Assembly (NCBI GenBank): GCA_038087015.1
Contig: JASBNA010000004.1
Location: 434,001 to 498,000, forward strand
Direction: 5' to 3'
Length of the DNA: 64,000 nt
DNA from: Cerrena zonata
Taxonomy: Eukaryota > Basidiomycota > Agaricomycetes > Polyporales > Cerrenaceae
Positions 1 through 11,311 of the stretch are shown here, piece by piece. Below the pieces are notes generated by a model. The model was not told the DNA's origin, searched no databases, and was given only the letters and a program-made list of their open reading frames with translations. Position numbers and translations under genes: made by a program. Within the stretch, counting starts at the first letter, position 1; each line of letters begins with the position of its first letter.

Positions 1-246
1 CAGCCCCTTGTCGATGCGATGCGAGAGCCCGATCCGCAGAAACGATCAAGGATCGAGCAGGTGGTCGAGCAGGTGGTCGAGCAATACAACAAGATCCTCA
101 AATCGCGATGGTGGTGGCAGCTTCGTGCCAGAGTCTTCTTGAAGAATCCCACTGGATGGCACGATGAGCGTTACGGTGTTGCTGACTATACCCGTCAGCT
201 ATTTAACACAGTAGGCCACATCTTAACGTTCAAGAGCGCATTATAG
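1..246 (+). pseudogene. Family A kinase-like gene, last-exon fragment (copy A0)
   Basis: This is the C-terminal exon of a sixth member of the family A kinase-like genes; the rest lies left of the window. It reads in frame from base 1 and carries the family's WWWQLRARVF motif and the final FNTVGHILTFKSAL. Two defects set it apart from the five complete copies. A 12 bp tandem duplication gives VVEQVVEQ where the others have a single VVEQ or VVER. A TAG at 244-246 replaces the CCG codon, so the last five residues (PKPRK) are lost, although those codons and the usual TGA still follow. It may be a decaying copy or a functional gene that is slightly shorter. Confidence 0.75.
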
Positions 247-640
247 AAGCCTCGCAAATGATCCAGCATTCACGCGGGGTTCCTCTTACGACATTTGTTT
301 GTTATGGATGGATCTCATTCCCCCAATTCGATTTGCCCTGATTACTGCGGTGTGGACATCACTCTTTCTGACAGCGGAAGACATCTACTGCCTACATTTT
401 CTTGCTCACTTTTCAGTGGATGTTTTTGTTTTGCTTGTATCCCTGCTTTCTTCGCTTTATTGAATGATACCCGTCGTGTTGTTGCCTCAATTCTCGCGTC
501 TCTGGGCATGTTACTTATTGGGATCATGCAATGTCTCTGAGGCTATACACGTCACTCGACCTGGAGATCCTTTGATTTGATTGCTCGGCAATGGCTCCCT
601 TCACGAAAGCTTCAATATTCATCTCGAACAGTGTCTTTGA
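247..640. repeat. Duplicated 3' flank of family A copy A0
   Basis: The sequence after the stop codon resembles the 3' flanks of copies A1 to A5 (for example 7521-7900 and 13080-13470). Shared landmarks are the run ATGTCTCTGAGGCTATACAC near 530 and GGCTCCCTTCACGAAAGCTT near 592. The duplication unit therefore includes several hundred bases of 3' sequence. No gene is supported inside it. Confidence 0.7.
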
Positions 641-831
641 TTGGATTTGAGGAAATGTGGTGGTCCAAGACATCTCACTGACCGAGATGTCTAGAGTCTT
701 GTCTTCCTGCAACGGAATCTCATTGTACACAGGGTACGTTAGTTTCCGTACTCTGCATCCGACACCGACAAACATTACATTATTCTCAGGACATATGACC
801 TGACAGTCAACGCGACCGTTTTCTGATTCAG

Positions 832-1580
832 GACACGCAAGGTTTGTGCTGTGCGATTTTAGCCTCTCTTTTAAATTTCCGCCAGATACCCCTCCCGAAG
901 AACGATTGCGACCCTCTATAGATTGTTACAACGGCACAGTTGAGTATCAATCTCTCGACGGTGTAGATGGTGAAGCATTTTATGATCCGTTCGCGTTTGA
1001 TGTTGCTTTTCTAGGCGATGTGTTCTGTGGGCTCGTCGAAGTATGCTCGATCCTCTGTTAGAATCTGTTATCGCTAATATTCTTACTACAGCACTTAAGG
1101 AACTTGGTTAATCCGTTGGCACCATTCCTTGATCGCATGATTACACCGGAGATATCTGTTCGCCATACGGCTGAGGAAGCCCCTCGTGCTCTCACACGGC
1201 TGGAAACGGAGCTCAGTCCTGAACTTCTTGCCACCCGTGCCACTCCCTCACCTGTAAGACGATATGCGGATAAATACTGTCCATGGCAAGCCTATAATAG
1301 GTGGTCAAGCCTTCCGTCATCATTTATAGCCCAGCACAAACCACTCGTTTCTACGAAACACAAGACATACGACGATAGTTGGGAACCATATTTGAGGTTT
1401 ATTCTTCCAGAGCGAACTTTCCCAAACCGCTTGTTGCATAGCCCTTCAACCCTTGGAACGATACGATCATTCTATATCAATCTTAATAGTTTGACCGAAG
1501 GAATTTCGTCTATGACAAGATTCACCCTCGAAAATTTGAAACAGTATGGTCACCTGTTGCTTTCACATTCTTGTAACTAA
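832..1580 (+). pseudogene. C-lobe fragment of a different kinase-like family
   Basis: Two exons can be read: 832-1040 after an acceptor CAG, and 1092-1580 after an intron GTATGC...CTACAG. The first gives CDFSLSFKFPPDTPPEE followed by FYDPFAFDVAFLGDVF. The second gives APFLDRMITPEISVRHTAEE. This is the activation-segment to C-lobe layout of an Agaricomycete kinase-like family (Asp-Phe-X-X-Ser, then YDPF..D...LG, then a helix ending in PEIRP-like text). The upstream half with the Lys and HRD motifs is not found between 640 and 831, so this looks like a truncated copy. It is not a member of family A or B. Confidence 0.45.
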
Positions 1581-3309
1581 CACTAGTCCCCGACAGCCCT
1601 TAGCCTAGAAATGCTCTATTCTGTGTCAGCATCTTATATCATTCAAGACAATATCTTATTATTGCCGAGACGAAATGCGCCTTCAATCTACACTGATTAC
1701 AGCATATTCAAGATATCATTCTCCCATACGAACAGAATTGAGAAGCAGGTGCGGGGCACATTGTAGTCTTTGTTTGCATCTCATAGATGGTTCCTGTATC
1801 ATCAAAGCGAGAGCCTAGTGGACCGATCTATACCAGAAGGACTAAGAACGAAACGTCTTATTGGCACTTCGGCCGAACATCCCTATTCTCACCTCACGTC
1901 CAAATCCTTCTGCTTGAATATGTCGGTCAAGAGTGAGCCATCTCTCGATTCATACCATGCCACTTCCGCTGCTACCCTATACCCTGCAATGACTAGGCAT
2001 CATCGGCGTAATGATCAGGATCGTCCTTACTACTGGAAGCGTGTTCGAGATCTTCCGATATTTCAAGGATGGGTCCTTTCGCCGAGACGAGTTCAACAAA
2101 TCTCATCCCAGCTTTGAATATCTTGCCATTCAGTGAAAGGTCACGGTGGCCATTCGTTATTTCGCCGAGGTGTGCTCGTTCCGTTAGATATTGCTAGGAT
2201 ATGGTCATCTATACGACTCATCATCGTTCTATTTGCGGCCTATTAGATATAGGATACAACAATGTCGGGGTGCGCTCTGAAATTTGCGCTAACAATTCTC
2301 AAGGTGGGTTAGAGAGTATTTTGTGACTCATCAGGCTGGTTACACGTAGACACCTTTTTACTTCATTCAACAGAGACTTGCAATAATAATCTTATCGCTC
2401 GCCCTGTAGGACCGAATCCGGGCTCATCCTAAATGATAAGGACTGACTGTTTGGTATAGGACATCAGACCCGGAAAAATATGCTAGTCAACCTTTTTCGT
2501 TCATGTCAAGAGTGAGACAGTCCGCCTTCTTTCGAGTTCTTTGTACCAGGGCTCTGCTCAAACATATCCGAGCATTCCTGTTCGTTGGGTGACTATCTCC
2601 TACGACAAAGGATAGGCTCTCGAGGTCGGTGTTACCCCTCTTTGAGAGTGGGTATATTCAGGTCAACGGAATCGGACGGACTGACGTCCTCGGTTAGTTC
2701 CTGCGGTCTTTGGTGACGACTACAAATCCTATCACACATTCTCAACATTTATGACAAAAGGTGTTAGCCCATCTTGCTCAGCATACCACATTCTTCCTTA
2801 CAACCTCCAGTAGGGCGATATAGATATAGGCAAGGAGACGGAATGCGTTGGAGGTCATGGGGACGACGAGGTTGGGAGGAGGGGTATTAGGTCTTTAGTA
2901 GGTATATTTATCCCTACATATACCGTTACACCCAGACGATCAATCAAACAGACGTTCCTACCACACTATATTGTATTGGTGACGGTCGCTCGGGCCGCAT
3001 TGAATGGTAGAGACATCCTTGAGAACGTCATACCATGCGTATCCTCTCCGTTCATCTATCAACCACACATTACACATATCTATGAAGCCATGGGACCAAC
3101 CTCACTGTCTCTTTCGTGCCTCGCGACCCCCCTTATTTATAGCTCTGGCTCTTCGGTCAATGAATGTATAGAGTTAAGCACTCTATATTTCAACGCATAT
3201 CATGTACAATACAGAACTGGCCTCAGTATATCAAAACAAACGTCGCACTACCCATCCGTCACTATCACCAGTCCTAACGAGCACTACCCCATTCCAGGGT
3301 CGTCTTTCT
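1581..3309. other. Intergenic stretch, no supported gene
   Basis: About 1.7 kb without a coherent exon series. The + strand open frame at 1770-2117 has no recognisable motif and is read as spurious. Two GT...AG candidates occur but do not link coding frames. The right end is the 3' side of the - strand gene ending at 3310. Confidence 0.5.
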
Positions 3310-4381
3310 TCACGTATTGGACCAAACGATGTTTTCAAACTCAACTTCGGTGGTTCCAGGGATGCCAAGACTCTTTGTGTTTGATTCATACGCTACCAAC
3401 AGAAATCCGTCAGCATTGTAACAAATCACCAGATACGGTGTCACTTACGAATGAACTAATTGTAAGGCACCAGACCAACCAATGTCAGAGGTGTTATGAA
3501 TGAAAATATGAGGATGACGACATACGTAAGACACAAAGTCAGTGGCAAACCACTGCTTCTGGTAAAACACAATGCGGTCTTCATTGTAGTTTGCGAAAAG
3601 TCCATTGTTGATGTCATTGATATTCTTGTAGTAGAGGAGGCCCTGGACGCCATCTGGATCGTTCAGGTATTTTCTCAATAGCAAATACACCAGTAAAATG
3701 CTGGTACATACCAACTTCCTTCTGATTCAAATACCCCTTACTATCGGTAATGACAGCCTTCTTGTTAACAGGTCCGACAGTGACAGTAATGGTATTCTCG
3801 TCATCATATTTGCGGATGGTGGCCGTCACAGAGCCGACGGAAAGGTCCTTCCAGTTTCCAGGCGCGGACCAGCCGTCCATACTACTGCCTTTGACCGTTT
3901 CTTGCTGTGATGCATTGTTTTCATCCAATGAGATCAGCTTGAGACAATGAAATGAAGGCTTACTGGGTCATAAGCGAGAAACTTATCATATCAAACAACG
4001 ATTAGATCCAGCAACAGTAACAGACATGGACCGACTTGCCTCCGCGAGACAGTTATTGATAGAAGTAGTGTAGAATTGGATCCAGCAGCAGGGTTTGTTG
4101 TCGCTCGCATTGACGATACGAGTGATCTTGTACTGAACCTTACGGCTTGGATCAAGGCTAGAGATGTGAGAGTAAAAGAGGTATCCCTCAGGATCTTTTG
4201 ATACACGGGTAAGTAAGCACATATCGTTGATAGCACTAAATCATACCCCATCCGATATACGCATTATCGGTGAACTCTTTCCCAATAGTGGCCTACCAAG
4301 TTGAGGATGAGCGCGTTGGCCGGCACCTGGTGCTCGTACTTCTTCTTCAGTTCAGCAAACTTGTCAGCCATTGTTAGAGCT
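3310..4381 (-). CDS. Unrecognised beta-rich protein, possibly disrupted
   Basis: On the - strand, ATG at 4381 opens MADKFAELKKKYEHQVPANA and the model ends at TGA 3310-3312 after EVEFENIVWSNT. Between them lie protein-like blocks: FTDNAYIGW joined by a 52 nt intron to DPEGYLFYSHISSLDPSRK and CCWIQFYTTSINN; then, after a probable GC-AG intron (donor GCAAGT), DGWSAPGNWKDLSVGSVTA; then YLNDPDGVQGLLYYKNIN and VFYQKQWFATDFVSY. The blocks are rich in aromatic and beta-branched residues. I do not recognise the family. Three joins are not clean: near 4310-4330 the frame shifts by one base, near 3680 the only available intron is about 34 nt, and near 3450-3525 the phase fails. It is either a young pseudogene or a gene with introns I cannot place. 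Confidence 0.45.
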
Positions 4382-5216
4382 TTGGTGGTAATCAGGGGTT
4401 GTTGTATGAGGATTGTTGCCCCGACCTGTTACCTTTATACATATTCAAGGCCGGAGCCTATCAGAACGGCCTGTAATCGTATGTTCAAATGTCCGTCGTT
4501 GAAGAAAAATATGCTCGGAAGACCGAGTTAATCATTGACCACGAGTGCGATTAACGTACGTCTTCCAAGCAACGGATAAAGGATATCGGGCTATGTTAGT
4601 AGGTTAGTAATGGTAGATGTAAATTGTTCAGAGTACGAACATACAACTACCGGGAAGACCATCTAGAAATGGTGACTCGTAAGCGGAAGAATAGACTTCT
4701 GTCAAACGTAGAACATACATCACCGTTACCTCAGTATCAGCCTTCTTGGATGTTGACATTACTCGTACATGGAGGAAGTAGGAGAGAGGTATGGGCTCGA
4801 TATATTGAACACCACCTTCACCTTTGGGGATACCGGGAGCCATTCGACACCTGGATTCGAAACCACGTATCGCGGAAGTATTTGAGGAATGGCGACACAC
4901 CAATAAAAAAGGTAAAAAAATAATCTATCGAAAGGGTTTGCCCGTGTCGGGTCCCATATCGTTCGGTTTGATGACACCGAGATTCAGAAATAGAACCGCC
5001 ATTATTGGATGATTAAGCAGACGTCATGACTAACATATATAATGCACGATCGGATTGGAAGATAGATTATTGTGATATGGGCGTATTCATCGAAGTGGAA
5101 CGCCGTAGTATCACAGGGCACAGAGCAGTGGACATCGATTCTTGGCCCGTGGGAAATATAGTCTGTAATGGACATATGACGTTTCCCAACTGAACATCAG
5201 CTGAACTGCATGCATA
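4382..5216. other. Intergenic, possible - strand coding relic
   Basis: A - strand frame at 4628-4903 contains VQYIEPIPLSYFLHV, which looks protein-like, but no start, splice partners or family could be found. The rest is AT-rich spacer leading to the MITE. Confidence 0.3.
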
Positions 5217-5676
5217 CAGTACACTTGCTCATACTGCATATCGTCGGGAGACACCCTAACCCTATGCATTATGAGATATATATGATATGGAGTGGGCGCC
5301 TAGTAGATCATGTGATTAAGCAATAGCTTAATATCAATCTAAGCATGAGAATACACGAGAAAATTTAGAATTCTAACATAGATTCAGGTTAAAATCTCCG
5401 TAATATGGTGATATATCATATTATATGCATTTATACTCATGATTTTGTGTTAGATCTTTGAAATACCTTAGGCGAAACATCCATTTTTGGAAGGTAAATA
5501 CGTCCCCATCCCCCAAATTTGCTCCGTGGTAATGCATAATCGACCCTCAAGGCTATGCATTATGCAATATGCACATTTCTGCCAAATTCCCCGCCTCCCA
5601 AGTTGGGACCCTCCACATTCCAATGCATTATGAGAATTATGCGGTATTACCATATGCGGTATGAGCAAGTGTACTG
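5217..5676. mobile_element. Tc1/mariner-type MITE, 460 bp
   Basis: The element begins CAGTACACTTGCTCATAC at 5217 and ends with the reverse complement at 5676. The 25 bp terminal inverted repeats (5217-5241 and 5652-5676) differ at one position. A TA dinucleotide flanks each side (5215-5216 and 5677-5678), the target-site duplication expected of Tc1/mariner transposition. The interior is AT-rich, repeats ATGCATTATG several times and has no transposase frame, so it would be a non-autonomous element moved in trans. The TIR/TA match is direct observation; the superfamily is inferred from the TA duplication. Confidence 0.8.
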
Positions 5677-5973
5677 TATTGCCCTGGACGAAAAACAGAT
5701 ACACTTACTTGACATCTCACCCCATCTCTACCCTATTGGAGCATGGTTCTGTAGGCACATCGGTCATTGTATCAAGTCTCTCTACCGTGTCGCTTCCAAG
5801 GTGAGAAGCAACTCGTCTGTCGGCAGGAGGGAATACTTATAGCTCGATGGATATCCTTTGCATAGCTCGACAACCGAGCTTTGTTGCATCATCTTGGTAT
5901 GCATCAACTGCCTCTTGCGATGCCAGGGGGAGGGGGAGAGTGAAGAACACCCAACTGAGTAATGTGATACTGT
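5677..5973. other. Spacer between MITE and A1 promoter
   Basis: I see no gene or repeat here that can be supported. Confidence 0.4.
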
Positions 5974-6150
5974 ACATAAGCATCCACGCTCATCAGCGGT
6001 CGCTTGAAAGGGACTTGTATTCGGACAATAAGGTGGGAAGAAGATTCGACGCTGGCAGCTGCATCACCCAAACACTCCCCGTCCCTAGTTCAGAAGCCAT
6101 TCCTCATATTCTGAATCGCAAGCAAGTGGCTTTATCCCTCTCCACCCATA
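5974..6150 (+). promoter_or_regulatory. Conserved 5' region of family A (copy A1)
   Basis: A block beginning near CCACGCTCATCAGCG and continuing through ACAATAAGGTGGGAAGAAG lies about 110-175 bp before the start codon. It recurs before every complete family A gene: near 8229, 11531, 16757 and 24090. A T-rich GGCTTTAT-type motif sits 25-30 bp before the ATG and could be a degenerate TATA element. Conservation among paralogues suggests shared promoter or 5' UTR function but may only reflect recent duplication. Confidence 0.5.
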
Positions 6151-7520
6151 ATGGACAAAGGCTCACCGTCAGGCGCAACAGAAGTGAATCCGGACATTCA
6201 AGCCTATAGAGACCGTTTGACACTTCTCTCGGACGAGGTATGGTGGCGTGACCACCAGGTATGGCTGGCTGAGAGGGGTTACATGCTACGACCCCGCTAT
6301 AGGCCAGGATGGGTCCCTTCGTGGAAGAATACAGGCAATGATTGGCAACACTACGAGGATGGACTCCAATTGGCGGTAGGGTCGAATATTTTCTCCTCAT
6401 GCCCCGAAGCTGACCTGTTCTGCGATGTAGCACCGTGCTGTGATGGATGCAACTCGGCTCTCAGATGGAGAGACTGTTATGCTGAAACGGTTCTCTCGAA
6501 GAACGAACGGGCTGGAGGGACCACTCACCATGTTCCTTGCAACCGAGCCTGCCAAGTCTCACCCCAAGAACCACTCTACACCCATCTACGAACTATTCGA
6601 CATCCCGAGAGAAGAATTTTCCATTTTTGTGATGCCAGTCCTGGACAACTTCTTCAAACCTCGGTTTGAAACAGTCGGGGAAGTGCTTGAATGCTTCCGT
6701 CAAATATTCGAGGTATGAAATCAATGGTCCTATTCGTATGATGACCTAATTACAACTTCTACCTCACCCCAGGGTCTGCAATTTTTACACGATTGCCGTA
6801 TAGCTCATCGGTATGTAGCCCCATGATCGAATGAGTAAATCGTAACATTGACAACCTTCAGCGATCTCATGGTGTACAATATCATGATTGACTCGAGAGA
6901 TATGTGGCCAGAACCCTTCCATGTTCAGGCCCCTCACATGAATCGATCATTCACAGCGGAGGTTAAGAGACCGTTCACCCGGACTGCTCGACCTCCGAAA
7001 TATCATATCATCGACTTTGGGCTGTCACGTCAATACTCTCCTGATAATCTGAACCCCACGGAAACCTTTCCTGAAGGAGCCGATCGTTCAGTTCCAGAAT
7101 TCAACGGGATTAAGCCTGTGGTTCATGACCCATTTGCTGTAGACATATACTGTGTGGGCAACGTGATTCAAAACTACATACTGAAGGTGAGTCGCTGAAT
7201 GTTTTGTAACTTATGATTAGGCATTTACTGATTCTCGATATGCATAGGTATACAATGGATGCGAATTCCTCCAGCCCTTTGTTGATGCGATGCGAGAGCC
7301 CGACCCTCAGAAACGATTGAAGATCGACCAGGTGGTCGAGCGATATAACAAGATCATCAAAACGCGATGGTGGTGGCAGCTTCGTACCAGAGTCTTTTTG
7401 AAAGATCCCACTGGAATGGATGACGAGCGTTACGGTGTTGTTGACTATACCCGTCAGTTATTCAACACAATAGGTCACATCTTGACATTCAAGAGTGCAT
7501 TACCGAAGCCTCGCAAATGA
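6151..7520 (+). CDS. Family A protein kinase-like gene A1, 380 aa
   Basis: Five exons, all in phase: 6151-6375, 6431-6712, 6773-6810, 6862-7186, 7248-7520. The protein belongs to a kinase-like family common in Agaricomycetes and not, to my knowledge, assigned a function. Visible landmarks are an N-terminal WWRDHQVWLAERGYMLRPRY block, a VMLKRF lysine (K94) in the place of the ATP-binding Lys, an HRD-type catalytic loop split by intron 3 (D183, N188), DFGLSRQY (D233), a DPFAVDIYCVGN segment and a C-terminal WWWQLRTRVF tail. There is no canonical glycine-rich loop. The 13-residue third exon is conserved in every copy. Catalytic residues are present, so activity is possible but not shown. Confidence 0.88.
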
Positions 7521-8228
7521 TCCAGCGTTCAAGGGGGACTCCTCTTACGACGTTCATTTGTTGCTCACAGATCTCATTTCCCCCTATTCGGTTTGCCCTG
7601 ATCACCGCAATAAAGACATTATCCTTTTCAACAGTGGAGGATATATTTACCCGTGTCAACTACCCACAATTTCCTCCTTATTGTCCATTCGACATACTTA
7701 TTTCCTTGTATGCTGCTTTCTTTGCTTAGTCCTGGTATCGCATGTGACCCGTCGTGTTGTTGTCCAGATTCTGACGCCTTTGGATATGTTGCTTATTGTA
7801 ATCAAGCAATGTCCCTGAGGCTACTGTATACGTCACTCGACTTGGAATGATGAGGAGACCCTTTGTTTTAATTGCTCGGCAATGGCTCCATTCACGAAAG
7901 CTTCGTGAGGTGATGATCAACAACGCACCTTCTGGAATAATTGATCTCACCGATATATTTTCAGGTGCTAGTAGTACAGCGGCACCGTCCATCTCGTATG
8001 TGTCTTCTCGGAAGAAGAAAAATTGAGTAACGTTACGTGAGACATGATTTATTGTTCATGTGCAACTTGGGTGACAATAAATGGTACGAAAATGGATACC
8101 ATTATGCAAATGACCATATGAACTCTCTGAGCCTCGGACGATTTTGGTTAACCTCAGTCCGACGCAACAAACAAGCCCCAACAAGTACGAAGCGCACAAG
8201 CTGAAGCTGACCAGTAGGGATCGGCAAC
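7521..8228. other. 3' flank of A1 and spacer
   Basis: The first 400 bp are the duplicated family A 3' flank (landmark GGCTCCATTCACGAAAGCTT near 7882). The rest resembles the sequence after A3 at 13560-13800, so it belongs to the same duplication. No gene is seen. Confidence 0.55.
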
Positions 8229-8398
8229 TACCCACGCTCATCAACGCTCTCGTCAAAATGGACTTGGACTCAGACAATAAGGTGGGAAGAAGGTTCGGGG
8301 CTTGCAGCGACAGCTGCGACACTCCTCTAAACCTGGCTCAGAAACAATTCCTCACATCTTAAGCCGCAAGCAAGCGGCTTTATACCTCCCTACTCATA
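8229..8398 (+). promoter_or_regulatory. Conserved 5' region of A2
   Basis: Carries the CCACGCTCATCAACG to AATAAGGTGGGAAGAAGG block, with a TTTATACC motif near 8380 that is the closest to a real TATA element among the A copies. Confidence 0.45.
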
Positions 8399-9764
8399 AT
8401 GGATGATCGCTTACCGTCAGGCGCAACAGACGTGAATCCCGATGCTCAAGCCTACAGAGACCGTTTGACACTCATTTCGGGTGAGGTATGGTGGCGTGAC
8501 CACCAGGTATGGCTGGCCGAGAGGGGCTACATGCTACGACCCCGCTATAGACCAGGCTGGGTCCCCTCGTGGAAGGACACGGGCAAACGTTGGCAACAAT
8601 TCGAAGATGGACTTCAATTGGGGGTAGGATCGTATACTTTCTCTTCATGTCTTAGTGCTAACCTCCTATGAGATGTAGCATCAAGCTGTGATAGATGCAA
8701 CTCGGCTCTCTGATGGAGAGACCGTCATGTTGAAACGGTTCTCTCGAGAAAGGTACGCATCGGAGGGGCCAATAACTATGTTCCTTGCATCCGAGCCTGC
8801 CAAGTCTCACCCCAAGAACCACTCTACACCTGTTCACGAACTATTCGACGTTCCAGGAGAAGAATTTTCCATTTTCGTGATGCCAGTCCTGGACGAGTTC
8901 AATATCCCTCGTTTCTCAACAGTCGGGGAAGTGCTTGAATGCTTCCGTCAAGTATTCGAGGTATGAAGCTATTAGTTCTATGCTTGTAATGACCTCATCA
9001 CAAGTTCTACCTGCACATTAGGGTCTACAGTTCTTACACGACTGTCGCATAGCCCATCGGTATGTACCGCAATTATTGGATGAATAAATCGGAACACTGA
9101 CAACCTTTAGTGATCTCATGGTGTACAACATCATGATTGACTCGAAGGATATGTGGCCAGAGCCGTACCATGTCCAGGCTCCCGACATGAATCGGTCATT
9201 CACAGCAAAGGTTAAGAAGCCGTTCACTCGGACAGCTCGACCTCCGAAATATCATATCATTGATTTTGGACTATCGCGTCAATACTCGCCTGACAATCTG
9301 AACCCCACAGAAACCCTTCCAGAGGGAGCTGATCGTTCAGTGCCAGAATTCAACGGAATTAAGCCTGTGGTTCATGACCCGTTTGCTGTGGATATATACT
9401 GTGTGGGCAATGTTATTCAAGACTATATATTGAAGGTGAGTTGCGGAATTATTGATACTTCCATGTACGGGCATCTGCTGATTGTAGATGTGCGTAGGTA
9501 TATACTGGATGTGAATTCCTCCAGCCCCTCGTCGATGCGATGAGAGAACCCGATCCTCAGAAACGATTCAAGATTGAGCAGGTGATCGAGCGATATAACA
9601 AGATCCTCAAATCGCGGTGGTGGTGGCAGCTTCGTGCTAGAGTTCTCTGGAAGAATGATGAGAAATGGGTCGACGAACGCATTGCTGACTTTACCCGTCA
9701 TTTATTCAACACAGTAGGCTACATCTTGACATTTAAGAGTGCATTACCAAAGCCTCGTAGATGA
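8399..9764 (+). CDS. Family A protein kinase-like gene A2, 378 aa
   Basis: Exons 8399-8623, 8679-8960, 9022-9059, 9111-9435 and 9498-9764 join in the same phases as A1. All catalytic landmarks are kept: VMLKRF, the split HRD loop in HDCRIAHR-DLMVYN, and DFGLSRQY. The last exon differs from A1 and A3: instead of FLKDPTGMDDERYGV it reads LWKNDEKWVDERIADFTRH, two residues shorter, and so resembles A4 and A5 in this stretch while its exon 4 is closer to A1. That mosaic pattern suggests unequal crossover or gene conversion between copies. Confidence 0.88.
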
Positions 9765-10591
9765 TTCATCGTTCACGGGGGATCCTTTCATTACATTCGC
9801 TTGTCATTCATGAATTTCCCCCAATGATTCGATTCATACAGGACACATGTAGAGTCGATTCCAACATTCAACGGCATATCTACCCACGCCAAGTGACCTA
9901 CGCCTCCCCACTTGTTGTATATTATGATCTCGACGGTTATATTTTGCTTGTATCCTGCTTTCTTCCCTTACTCCTGGTCTTCGTCGTGTTATTGTCCAAG
10001 TTTTGGCGCTTCCGAGCACGTTGCTTATTGAATTCTGCAAGCCAAGTAATGTCTCTGAGGCTATACGCGTCACTCGATTTGTAATGAATCCTTCGGATCT
10101 GACCACACTCTGAATTAGATTATGCATTAGTTTCAATATATTTGGATCTTACGGAATAGAATTCCATGTTATGACAGGACACTACCCGTTTCTTAGATAC
10201 AATACAATATGGCACAATAGTTCTCTTATATTTATACAGTTCTTCAAAGTAATATAGACGATATCGACCTACAACCATCAAATACGACCCTGATAAGCAA
10301 CCGCAGATGGCGGGTTGTCAAGTTACTCACAATATAGTACTGTTGGAAATGTATGATCTCAGGGAAGTAAAGAACTAAGTATCGTCGAGGAGCACGGAGC
10401 CATCAATACTCATTATAGTTATGTATTATTGGCTTCGCGCCATAGAAGCCATTACGAGTACAAATAATAGATATTACAGACGTTGGGTATACGGTGCTAC
10501 AGACCAACAGGATCCAAATCCAATCTCCTCATACTATTAGATCTACAATATATTGAGCAAGATGTGGGGTTGAAAGATCTAATCAAGCAAG
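9765..10591. other. Spacer between A2 and C1
   Basis: Begins with a diverged family A 3' flank. From about 10085 (CTTCGGATCTGACCA) the sequence parallels 22655-23140, upstream of C2, showing that this spacer was duplicated with family C. No gene is seen. Confidence 0.5.
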
Positions 10592-11311
10592 CTACTGACC
10601 CGATTCGCCCGCGCGGTTTCTGATCAGGGTCACAGGAGGGGTTTTGCCAGCTGCATTGATTTTATCGACCAGATCACAGTCCCAGTAATTCGCTGGATGC
10701 ACATACGGCTCGTCAACGGTTGAGGAGGAAGTAGGGGTGCTGTTATTGCCTAGGAGATTAGATACCCCAATGTGAGTTCGATGGACAACTGAGAGACATG
10801 CAGAGAAAAATGATTGCCACTCACGAGTCGTTGCACCTGACATGGCCGGAGTCAGGTAGCCAAGCTTATGTGATTGGATTGACGTCTGTGCTACCCTGTT
10901 AGGGAGAATATCTGTGCATAGTTCAACATACTCACTATCGCTTTCGTGTCCCATGTTTTGACATCTCGGGAATACAGATCAGCATCGAGGATCAGAGTTT
11001 TCAGTTGGGCCTTCTTGACCGGCTTCTTGAGAGTCCTCAACTCGCCAAGCTTCTCGAGAAGCTCATCACCCTCTTCTGCCAATCTATCGAGGACCACATA
11101 GTCAGAATACGACAGACATTAGTAACAATAACTAGTGTGAAGCATACTTGGAACCTTCATGTTTAATCTCGTTCAGAATGGGGTGATCGGTCGCTTCAGG
11201 AATTTCTTCACGGAGTTCGGTAGACCTTTGCACAACGATGTTGGAGTTTCTGGTTACTTTTTTCCGGAGATCTTTTTCCTGTTGTTTCTCGCGATCAAAG
11301 AGCGAAAGCAT
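10592..11311 (-). CDS. Family C small protein C1, 176 aa, function unknown
   Basis: Four exons on the - strand: 11311-11148, 11083-10936, 10885-10825 and 10749-10592. The model rests on comparison with C2, where all four splice pairs occur at the same places. The start MLSLFDREKQQEK was chosen because C2 has no longer in-frame extension. The N-terminal half is highly charged and probably helical (EEGDELLEKLGEL, KKPVKKAQLK). The most conserved part is the C-terminus, HPANYWDCDLVDKINA followed by GKTPPVTLIRNR. No signal peptide or membrane segment is seen and I do not recognise the family. It faces A3 across about 400 bp. Confidence 0.65.

Noticed and set aside
1770..2117. 115-codon + strand frame
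   Set aside because: No ATG near the start, no recognisable composition and no link to neighbouring exons.
5468..5842. Overlapping open frames on both strands over the MITE's right end
   Set aside because: They cross the element boundary and are built from its repeats.
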